DNA from: an uncultured Bacilli bacterium
Lineage (GTDB): Bacteria > Bacillota_I > Bacilli_A > RF39 > UBA660
DNA: 35,393 bases
Reading direction: 5' to 3'
NCBI GenBank assembly: GCA_947588765.1
Contig: CANPZG010000013.1
Location: forward strand, 1-35,393
The notes beneath the pieces were generated by a model. That model had not been told where the DNA came from. It was given only the letters and a program-made list of their open reading frames with translations, and ran no database searches. This document shows, in pieces, positions 1-6,516 of this stretch. The first letter of the stretch is position 1; each line of letters starts with the position of its first letter. A program made the position numbers and the translations under genes.

Positions 1-294
1 TTAGAAAATATTGTTTATAATGAATTGATAAATAGAAACTATGAAGTATATATAGGTAAGACTAAAAATGGTGAAGTGGATTTTATAGCAAAAAAAGATG
101 GAAATATTAAATATATTCAAGTAACTTATGAAATGGCAGGTAATGATAATACTATTGAAAGAGAATTTGGAGCATATAAGTCTATTGAAGATAATTATCC
201 AAAATATGTTATTTCTCTTGATAAAATAGATTTATCTCGTGATGGTATTATTCATCTAAATTTAATTGATTTTCTATTGAGTGAAAAGTTTTAA
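1..294 (+). CDS. ATP-binding protein of AAA/DUF4143 type, C-terminal fragment
   Basis: The reading frame is open from base 1, so the gene begins upstream of the window and only about 97 C-terminal residues are seen. They match the end of the DUF4143 region of AAA ATPases: an ENIVYNEL helix, then GEVDFIAKKDG and YIQVTYEM strands that resemble a PD-(D/E)XK-like fold (E..D followed by a strand carrying Q where E/Q-x-K is usual), then an acidic helix and a final FLLSE. Such ATPases are common in bacteria and are often accessory or of unknown role. The P-loop half lies outside the window. The next gene starts 186 bases downstream on the same strand. The family call rests only on the C-terminal pattern. 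Confidence 0.6.
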   Translation, partial: LENIVYNELINRNYEVYIGKTKNGEVDFIAKKDGNIKYIQVTYEMAGNDNTIEREFGAYKSIEDNYPKYVISLDKIDLSRDGIIHLNLIDFLLSEKF

Positions 295-408
295 TTAATA
301 TAGAAAAATAAATTGAAATAGAATCATGTTAATTACAAACTACATTTTGTAAAGATAAAAATATTGAAATGATTTACAAATTTTGTATATTAAATAATAT
401 TTAATTAT

Positions 409-430
409 CTTTGCTCTATTTAGAGCAAAG
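409..430. repeat. Perfect inverted repeat (hairpin) upstream of the HEPN gene
   Basis: CTTTGCTCTA (409-418) is the exact reverse complement of TAGAGCAAAG (421-430), with two bases between them. No T-run follows on either strand, so it is not a classical intrinsic terminator. It lies in the 186-base gap (295-480) and could be a regulatory hairpin or operator. The rest of the gap is AT-rich and shows no other clear feature. Confidence 0.6.
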
Positions 431-480
431 AATACATAGCAAAAGATAAAATACTTATATAAAACAATAAAGGAGTATAA

Positions 481-1539
481 ATGGAAAAGGTTGATGGTTA
501 CATTACAATAAAGAATGATAAACATTTTTCGATAGATGATTTACATCAGTATCTTATAGATAGTGATGAAATAGGTAAAATTGATGCATTAAATAAACTT
601 TTAATAAAAAGTCTAAATCTTACTTCAAATACAATATTAACATCAGCGAGTGCAAGTAAATATTTAAATAATATTTTGAAGAATGAAGAATGGATTTATA
701 AATATTATAATAAGAATTTGGATATATACAATAGTTTCTATAATGCTGTCCGTAAAGGAATAGATAACTTTTCGTATTCTGAGGCAATCACAAATATAAC
801 TAAATCGCTATCAACTTTATCAGCGACATTAGTTAATTTTGCAAATATATCTTATGAAAATATTATAAATAACGAATCGCTAAATTCATTACGAAAATTA
901 GCTCAGACTTTAGCTTCTATCCATTATGATTCCGAAGAAATAAAATTAGTTGATAAAAATGTTGAAAAATTGATTGAATATGGTTGGTCGGTATCTTTTG
1001 AATTAGAAGACTATGTTTTTGAAAAAATACCAGGAAAAATAAAAACAAATGAACTAGTTGAAAAATACTACACTAAACAAAGGATTAGTCACATAGAAAA
1101 AAATATACGAGATTATTTAAAATTTGATAAGTATCTAATGAAATATTTTAAAGAAGCAAAGAAAGATTTTTTTAATCGTTCTTATTATAGTTGTGTGGCT
1201 ATGCTGTTTGCAATAATTGACAGATTAATATCTATGAATTTTAGCCATGAAATAGGTATTAAAGGAATATTGCTTTTAAAGGAAAAATTAAAAGATGACG
1301 AATTTTATAATGGATATGTTAATTATTCAACTGTAAAAGTATTGTTTAAATTATATGCAGATACTAATAATTTTACATTAGATAAATCTAAACTTAATAG
1401 AAATATGATAGATCACGGATGGGGAAAAAGAAATATTAAACCGTATGAATGTTTACAGTTATTGTTAATAATAAATAATATATTATTTATATTAAATAAT
1501 GAAACAAATATAATGCCAGAAACATTAAAAAATGTATAA
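481..1539 (+). CDS. HEPN-like protein of unknown function
   Basis: This 352-residue protein starts at an ATG preceded by AAAGGAG. It is not recognised over most of its length and appears largely helical, with no signal peptide or membrane segment. The C-terminal third contains F..A..D...RSYYSCV..L followed near the end by NRNMIDHGW. Here R307 and H312 form the R-x4-H motif of HEPN domains, and the context resembles the N-R-x3-x-H-G motif of Apea-type HEPN proteins. HEPN domains are frequent in RNases of toxin-antitoxin and abortive-infection systems, so an RNA-cleaving defence role is possible but inferred. It sits between a DUF4143 ATPase and a broken amidase gene, a setting typical of an accessory insertion. 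Confidence 0.5.
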   Translation: MEKVDGYITIKNDKHFSIDDLHQYLIDSDEIGKIDALNKLLIKSLNLTSNTILTSASASKYLNNILKNEEWIYKYYNKNLDIYNSFYNAVRKGIDNFSYSEAITNITKSLSTLSATLVNFANISYENIINNESLNSLRKLAQTLASIHYDSEEIKLVDKNVEKLIEYGWSVSFELEDYVFEKIPGKIKTNELVEKYYTKQRISHIEKNIRDYLKFDKYLMKYFKEAKKDFFNRSYYSCVAMLFAIIDRLISMNFSHEIGIKGILLLKEKLKDDEFYNGYVNYSTVKVLFKLYADTNNFTLDKSKLNRNMIDHGWGKRNIKPYECLQLLLIINNILFILNNETNIMPETLKNV

Positions 1540-1569
1540 TATTAAGTGAAAAAAGTTACATTTTGACCT

Positions 1570-2670
1570 ATGCGAGGTGGCGATGGTGCGGAAGTAATTT
1601 ATGCTTTACGTAATAGTGATGCTTTAGCATCAAAAATAGCTAAAGAATTAACTGCTGCTGGTCAAAATGTTAGAAAGTATTATCAAAGAAGATTACCTAG
1701 TAATCCCGCTAAAGACTATTATTATATTCATCGCGATACTCCTAATAATGAAACTGTAATTGTCGAATATGGTTTTGCTGATTCTGCTGGTGATGATGTT
1801 AACCAAATAAAAAATAACTGGAAAGAACTGGCTGAGGCTGTAGTAAAAGCTGTAACGGAATATGCCGGAGGTAAATATATTGCACCTTTAGGTTCAAATT
1901 ATTATACAGTCCAAAAAGGTGATTCGCTATGGAGTATTGCCCGTAAATTTGGTATTTCCGTTCAAGAATTGAAAGATGCTAATAACTTACAAGGTAATTT
2001 ATTAAATATCGGTCAAAATTTATTTATACCTAGTAAGGAAGAAGAGATTCCTTCGGGTGATGATATAACTTATATTGTTCAAAAAGGCGATACGTTATAT
2101 TCAATTGCTAGTAAATATAATGTAACAGTCGATGAACTAAAGAAATTAAATAATTTAAGTAGTAATAATTTAGCTATAGGTCAAAAGTTATATATTAAAA
2201 AAGTTACTAAAAAGGATGAAAATACTTATATGGTAGAAAAGGGAGATTCTTTATATAGTATAGCACAAAAATTTAATACGACTGTGGATAACTTAAAAGC
2301 TTTAAATAATTTAACAACTGATACCTTATCAATAGGTCAAGTATTAATAATACCGAAAGATGTAGAAAATAAAGATAATGATAATGTATATGTAGTTCAA
2401 AGTGGTGATACTTTGTATAATATAGCTCGTAAGTATAATGTAAGTGTTGATGAATTAAAAAAAGCAAATAACTTAACAGCTAATACTTTGCAAATAGGTC
2501 AAAAATTAATTATACCTAGTACTAATGATTATGAAACTTATACTGTCGAAAGTGGAGATACATTATATAGCATCGCTCGTAAATTTAATACTACTGTTAG
2601 TGCTATAGCATCATTAAACAATTTAGCCACAAATACTTTATCAATAGGACAACAACTATTAATCCCTTAA
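1570..2670 (+). pseudogene. 5'-truncated N-acetylmuramoyl-L-alanine amidase with five LysM repeats
   Basis: Residues 3-100 correspond to the second half of an Amidase_3 domain (GGDGAEVIYALRN, then VIVEYGFADS with the conserved Glu at E66). The front half, with the zinc-binding PGHGG, Glu and S-x-H-x-N motifs, is missing. A TGA stop lies two codons upstream in frame and no ribosome-binding site precedes the ATG, so the frame is probably a remnant. Five LysM peptidoglycan-binding repeats follow, at about residues 111-154, 167-210, 219-262, 273-316 and 323-366, each with V..GD(S/T)L..IA and ending IGQ.L.I. If translated it could bind the wall but should lack amidase activity, and it has no visible signal peptide. 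The break at about base 1572 marks a rearrangement junction. A terminator follows. Confidence 0.8.
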
Positions 2671-2681
2671 TATATAAAATG

Positions 2682-2712
2682 GTTAGTTAAAAAAATATTA
2701 ACTAACTTTTTT
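2682..2712 (+). terminator. Intrinsic terminator after the amidase/LysM remnant
   Basis: GTTAGTTAA (2682-2690) pairs exactly with TTAACTAAC (2698-2706) around a seven-base loop and is followed by six T residues. Confidence 0.8.
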
Positions 2713-2722
2713 AATTTATTGT

Positions 2723-2728
2723 TATAAT
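2723..2728 (+). promoter_or_regulatory. -10 box before the ASCH gene
   Basis: A TATAAT hexamer lies about 20 bases before the AAAGG ribosome-binding site of the next gene and just after a terminator. No convincing -35 box is visible at the right distance. Confidence 0.5.
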
Positions 2729-2750
2729 AAATAAGAAAGGAATAATAATT

Positions 2751-3092
2751 ATGGAATACGAAATGAGGCTACAACCTAAATATTATAATTTTATACTCAT
2801 GGGTACTAAAAGAATAGAAATTAGATTATTTGATGAAAAAAGACAACAAATTAAAATAGGGGATATTATAAAATTTAAAAAAGAGTCTGAATTGACAGAA
2901 AGTTTTAAAGTAAAAGTAATAGGTTTATTAAGATATAATACTTTTGAAGATTTATTTAATGATTTTGATATTACTATTTTAGCGGATGCCTCCATAACTA
3001 AACAAGAATTAATAGATGTTCTAGAAGAGTTTTATCCAAAAGAAAAACAAGAAAAATATGGCATTCTAGGAATTAGAATAGAATTAATATAA
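2751..3092 (+). CDS. ASCH-domain protein
   Basis: This small soluble protein of 113 residues fits the ASCH (PUA-like beta-barrel) family, whose members bind RNA or modified nucleotides. It opens with MRLQPKYYNFILMGTKRIEIRL, the usual start of this family (L.p..f..I..G.K..E.R), followed by a central GDIIKF strand and VKVIGLLRY, and ends YGILGIRI. The start ATG has AAAGG upstream. It stands alone between a terminator and the promoter of the next gene. The cellular role is unknown; a part in RNA or translation control is a family-based guess. Confidence 0.7.
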   Translation: MEYEMRLQPKYYNFILMGTKRIEIRLFDEKRQQIKIGDIIKFKKESELTESFKVKVIGLLRYNTFEDLFNDFDITILADASITKQELIDVLEEFYPKEKQEKYGILGIRIELI

Positions 3093-3110
3093 TTATTTAT
3101 TTAATTGTGG

Positions 3111-3116
3111 TATAAT
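3111..3116 (+). promoter_or_regulatory. Extended -10 promoter of the first thioredoxin-like gene
   Basis: TGGTATAAT gives an extended -10 element (TGn plus TATAAT) about 20 bases before the start codon. A good -35 hexamer is not evident, as is common with extended -10 promoters. Confidence 0.55.
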
Positions 3117-3136
3117 TTTTTTGTGGTGAAGTAAAA

Positions 3137-3805
3137 ATGAAAAAATTTATTATAACAATAATAACAATATTATTAACTGTTCCAATGTTGGTAAAAGCTG
3201 AGGAAAATTTAGTAAAGGTTTATATTTTTGAAGCTGGAGGTTGTCCTTCTTGTGAAGCCGAAATAAAATATTTAAAAAGTTTGGATTCCTATGAAAAGAA
3301 ATTTACAATTGTTGAAAAACAACTTTATGTTGATCATATTGACTGGAAACCCGGTAAAGATTTTAGTTTAGGAGTTAAAGTTGCTTTAGCTTTTAATAAT
3401 CAAGGTTTCACAGATGCCGAATACACAGCAACACCATTTATTGTTGTATCTGATGTTTATGCCGAATCGCATTATAATGGCACCTTAGAGGATATCATTA
3501 ATGAAGTATATACTAAAAAAGATAAAGATGTTGTTGGTTGTATTGAACAAAATAAAGATGATTGTTTGGAAGGATATGTTGATGCAACTTATGAAGCTTA
3601 TGCTAAACAAGTTTATGAAAGAATGACGGGGACAACAAATAATAGTAGTAATAGTAGTAATACGTATAAAACAAATACAGATGTTAAAGAAGATAATATT
3701 ATAATTATCTTAATTGTTGTTATTGTTTTAGCTTTTAGTTTAATTGTTGGCATCAATGTTTATTTAAGCAAAAAGTATGCCGGTAAGAGTAAGAAAAAGA
3801 AATAA
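3137..3805 (+). CDS. Membrane-anchored thioredoxin-like protein (CPSC)
   Basis: The 222-residue protein has an N-terminal signal peptide (residues 1-21, ending VKAEE), an extracytoplasmic thioredoxin-like domain with the redox motif C36-P-S-C39 after FEAGG, and a TATP motif supplying the cis-proline near residue 100. A Ser/Asn linker follows, then a C-terminal membrane helix (about 187-210) with a Lys-rich cytoplasmic tail. C135 and C143 form a second possible pair. It probably makes, breaks or reshuffles disulfides outside the membrane. A second thioredoxin-like gene follows 56 bases later, and a secretion cluster rich in exported cysteines starts shortly after that, so they may serve it. 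Substrates cannot be read from the sequence. Confidence 0.7.
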   Translation: MKKFIITIITILLTVPMLVKAEENLVKVYIFEAGGCPSCEAEIKYLKSLDSYEKKFTIVEKQLYVDHIDWKPGKDFSLGVKVALAFNNQGFTDAEYTATPFIVVSDVYAESHYNGTLEDIINEVYTKKDKDVVGCIEQNKDDCLEGYVDATYEAYAKQVYERMTGTTNNSSNSSNTYKTNTDVKEDNIIIILIVVIVLAFSLIVGINVYLSKKYAGKSKKKK

Positions 3806-3861
3806 AAATATTTATTTTTGGCTTAAATTGTGGTAATCTATAGGTGTAGAGGAGAAGAAGT

Positions 3862-4590
3862 ATGAATAAGAAAATTATGATTTTAGGTGTAGCTTTAGTA
3901 ATTACTATGGCCGCCAGTTTTTTAACTTACAAATTTATTTATAAAGGAAAGGAAGAAAAACAAGTTAATCCCGATGCGGTAAAATTTAAAGAAGAATATG
4001 AATCTTTAAATAATACCGATAATGGTAAAGGTAAAAATTATCGTGCTGTTGAAATAGATGATGAAAATGTTTTTGTTTATGTAACTGCTGAAGAATTAAC
4101 TGAAAAAATTGATAATGATGAAACATTTATTGTTTACTTTGGATTTAAATCATGTCCTTGGTGTCGTAGTGTTATCTCCACTTTAGATAAAGTATCTCGA
4201 GAAAAGAAAGTTGATAAAATTTATTATGTTGATGTTTTAGATATTCGTGATACTTTAACCTTATCTAAAAAAGATAAAGTTACAACCTCTAAAGAAGGTA
4301 GTGAAGGTTATAAAAAATTAATCGAACAATTAAGTAATGTTTTAGATGATTATACATTAACAAATTCGAAGGATAAAGAAGTAAAAACAGGGGAAAAAAG
4401 AATTTATGCTCCAAATATAGTAACTGTAGTTAAAGGCGAAGCTGTTAAACTAGTGGAAGGTATTAGTCCAGATCAAACTGATGCTTATATGGAATTAACT
4501 GATGATATGCTAGATTATACAACTAAACAATTTGAAGAAGTTATTCAATTATATTTAGATGCTGATTGTGAAAATCAAAAATTTTGTTAA
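3862..4590 (+). CDS. Membrane-anchored thioredoxin-like protein (CPWC)
   Basis: This protein of 242 residues has an uncleaved N-terminal membrane anchor (about 5-27) and a thioredoxin-fold domain outside the cell. The FIVYFGFKSCPWC strand-turn carries C98-P-W-C101, and IYAPNIV supplies the cis-proline at P184. The form resembles the PedC/BrcD-like bacteriocin accessory thioredoxins. An insertion between the active site and the cis-proline is rich in Lys and Thr, and two further cysteines (C236, C242) stand at the extreme C terminus and could form their own pair. The start ATG follows GAGGAGAAG. A strong terminator closes this two-gene group. It is likely an extracytoplasmic disulfide oxidoreductase or reductase. 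Confidence 0.72.
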   Translation: MNKKIMILGVALVITMAASFLTYKFIYKGKEEKQVNPDAVKFKEEYESLNNTDNGKGKNYRAVEIDDENVFVYVTAEELTEKIDNDETFIVYFGFKSCPWCRSVISTLDKVSREKKVDKIYYVDVLDIRDTLTLSKKDKVTTSKEGSEGYKKLIEQLSNVLDDYTLTNSKDKEVKTGEKRIYAPNIVTVVKGEAVKLVEGISPDQTDAYMELTDDMLDYTTKQFEEVIQLYLDADCENQKFC

Positions 4591-4592
4591 TG

Positions 4593-4620
4593 ACTAAACT
4601 AGAAATAGTTTAGTTTTTTT
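4593..4620 (+). terminator. Intrinsic terminator after the thioredoxin pair
   Basis: ACTAAACTA (4593-4601) pairs with TAGTTTAGT (4606-4614) around a GAAA tetraloop and runs into a T tract ending at 4620. Confidence 0.88.
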
Positions 4621-4628
4621 AAAATAAA

Positions 4629-4657
4629 TTTACTTTTAAGATTAAATTTAGTAAAAT
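4629..4657 (+). promoter_or_regulatory. Probable promoter of the HerA-like gene
   Basis: TTTACT (4629-4634) and TAAAAT (4652-4657) are separated by 17 bases and sit just after the terminator and about 20 bases before the start codon. Confidence 0.5.
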
Positions 4658-4676
4658 AATAATAGAGGTAAAGGGT

Positions 4677-6422
4677 ATGCTAGGAAAGATATTAGAAATT
4701 AAAAATAATCATCTTACTATTGCTAAAGAAGATATTTCCAATGATATCATTAATTTGTATGTCAAAATTATTGATAAAGAAAATACTTTTATAGGTGAAA
4801 TAAGTGCTTTTAATGAAAATACAATATCTATTAATTTAGTAGGAGAACTAAATAATAATTCCTTTTATTATGGCTTAAATAAGAAACCTACCTTGGATGC
4901 TAAAGTTGAAATATTACCTCAAAATGAATTAAATATTTTATTTGGAGTTAATAATTATAGTCCTAAAACCCATTTATATTTTGGTAAAAGTGCTATTTAT
5001 GAAAATAGTTCAATTTACCTAGATATTAATAAATTATTTGCTAATCATTTTGTAGTTTTAGGCAATACTGGTTCTGGTAAATCATGTGGCATGGCCAGAA
5101 TTCTTCAAAATTTATTTTATAAAAGTGATGCTGATCCCGTTAATTCAACATTTTTTATCATTGATGCCTATGGGGAATATAAAAGTGCTTTTTCCCAAAT
5201 TGATTATGTTAATAAAGATTTAGTTTATAAAAATTATACGACGGATTTAAATAGTAGTGATGAAGTATTACAAATACCTTTATGGTTACTTAGTTTAGAT
5301 GATATCTGTTTACTTTTAGATGTTAATAATCGTAGTCAAATTCCAATTATTGAAAAAGCTTTAAAACTTGTTGGTATTTTTAAAAAAGAAGAAGAAACAG
5401 TTATTAAATATAAGAATAATGTTATAGCTAATGCATTACTTGATATTTTAATAAATGGAAATACTCCGGCTCAAATAAGAGACCAAATATTTTCGGTTTT
5501 AACAAGATACAATACCAAAGATTTAAATTTAGAAACTCCTATTTATCAACCAGGTTACACAAGACCATTAAAGCAATGCTTAATGATTGATGAAACTGGG
5601 AAGATTAGAGATATGGAATTAGTAATTAATTTTTTAAATGAATATTGTTTGGAAGAAGCAACTTTAGATTTACCAGATGGCTCATTTATGTATTCTTTAA
5701 ATGATTTATTATATGCTTTTGATTTTGCTTTAATTGATGAAGGGGTTTTAAATGATGCTCATGTATTTGAAAGAGCTCATGCTTTAAGAGTAAAATTAGC
5801 TAGTATTTGTGATAGTGAAATAAGTAAGTTTTTTCATTTTGATAACCATTTTACTAAAGAAGAATTTTATCAAAGTTTAACGCATAAGGATGGTAAAAAA
5901 GCCCAAGTTATTAATTTAAATTTACATAATATTGATGATAGATTTGCGAAAGCTGTAGCTAAAATATATGCGAAAATGTTATTTGATTATAACAAAAATG
6001 CTTTAGAAAGAGGCAAAAATCCGATTCATATTGTTTTAGAAGAAGCTCATCGTTATGTCCAAAATGATAATGATGTTAATATTTTAGGTTACAATATTTT
6101 TGAAAGAATAGCCAAAGAAGGAAGAAAATATGCTGTTTTACTTAGTTTAATTAGTCAAAGACCTAGTGAACTATCGCAAACAGTTTTATCCCAATGTCTT
6201 AATTTCATTGTCTTCAAGATTACTCATCCAGCTGATATTGATTATATTAAACCAATGATTCCTTATGTAGATGATGAAATGTTAGAAAAAATTAAAAATT
6301 TACCAACAGGTAATTGTCTAGCTTTTGGTTCAGCTTTTGTAATCCCAACAATTACTAAAATTGATATGGCTAGTCCTAGTCCTTCAAGTAATAGCTGCAA
6401 TATATCAGAAAATTGGTTCTAA
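4677..6422 (+). CDS. HerA-like ATPase (DUF87 family)
   Basis: The 581-residue protein begins with a small beta-rich HAS-barrel-like domain (about 1-110) and continues with a RecA/FtsK-type motor. Walker A is G129-NTGSGK-S136 and Walker B is IVLEEAHR, with E455 and E456. Sensor-like ISQRPSEL follows, and the C-terminal GNCLAFGSAF strand is usual for HerA/DUF87 proteins. HerA-type hexamers translocate DNA, often with the nuclease NurA, which is not present here. The gene lies directly before the T4SS cluster but has its own likely promoter, and a promoter lies between it and the next gene. It may therefore be a DNA pump serving the T4SS or an independent repair or defence ATPase. Confidence 0.8.
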   Translation: MLGKILEIKNNHLTIAKEDISNDIINLYVKIIDKENTFIGEISAFNENTISINLVGELNNNSFYYGLNKKPTLDAKVEILPQNELNILFGVNNYSPKTHLYFGKSAIYENSSIYLDINKLFANHFVVLGNTGSGKSCGMARILQNLFYKSDADPVNSTFFIIDAYGEYKSAFSQIDYVNKDLVYKNYTTDLNSSDEVLQIPLWLLSLDDICLLLDVNNRSQIPIIEKALKLVGIFKKEEETVIKYKNNVIANALLDILINGNTPAQIRDQIFSVLTRYNTKDLNLETPIYQPGYTRPLKQCLMIDETGKIRDMELVINFLNEYCLEEATLDLPDGSFMYSLNDLLYAFDFALIDEGVLNDAHVFERAHALRVKLASICDSEISKFFHFDNHFTKEEFYQSLTHKDGKKAQVINLNLHNIDDRFAKAVAKIYAKMLFDYNKNALERGKNPIHIVLEEAHRYVQNDNDVNILGYNIFERIAKEGRKYAVLLSLISQRPSELSQTVLSQCLNFIVFKITHPADIDYIKPMIPYVDDEMLEKIKNLPTGNCLAFGSAFVIPTITKIDMASPSPSSNSCNISENWF

Positions 6423-6437
6423 TAGAGCCTATTTTTT
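6421..6437 (+). terminator. Weak possible terminator after the HerA-like gene
   Basis: AATAG (6421-6425) and CTATT (6429-6433) form a 5-bp stem with a three-base loop, followed by T residues. The short AT-rich stem makes it doubtful. Confidence 0.35.
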
Positions 6438-6440
6438 AGT

Positions 6441-6477
6441 GCAATTAATTGCATAAAAGAAAATAGTATGTTATAAT
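6441..6477 (+). promoter_or_regulatory. T4SS promoter with a palindrome on the -35 box
   Basis: TTGCAT (6449-6454) and an extended -10, TGT plus TATAAT (6472-6477), are spaced by 17 bases. The perfect 12-base palindrome GCAATTAATTGC (6441-6452) overlaps the -35 hexamer and is placed as a repressor operator would be. This is the main promoter visible for the secretion cluster. Confidence 0.65.
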
Positions 6478-6516
6478 TTTTCTGAGGAAAAAATAAGAAT
6501 CGGTGGTGAAAAGATT

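Noticed and set aside
1888-2667. Internal DNA repeats in the LysM region as a CRISPR or satellite array
   Set aside because: The periodicity of about 50 codons is explained by five protein LysM repeats that differ in DNA sequence.
4677-6422. HerA-like protein as part of a HerA-NurA or HerA-SIR2 defence pair
   Set aside because: No NurA, SIR2 or other effector nuclease gene is beside it; the neighbours are thioredoxins and a T4SS.
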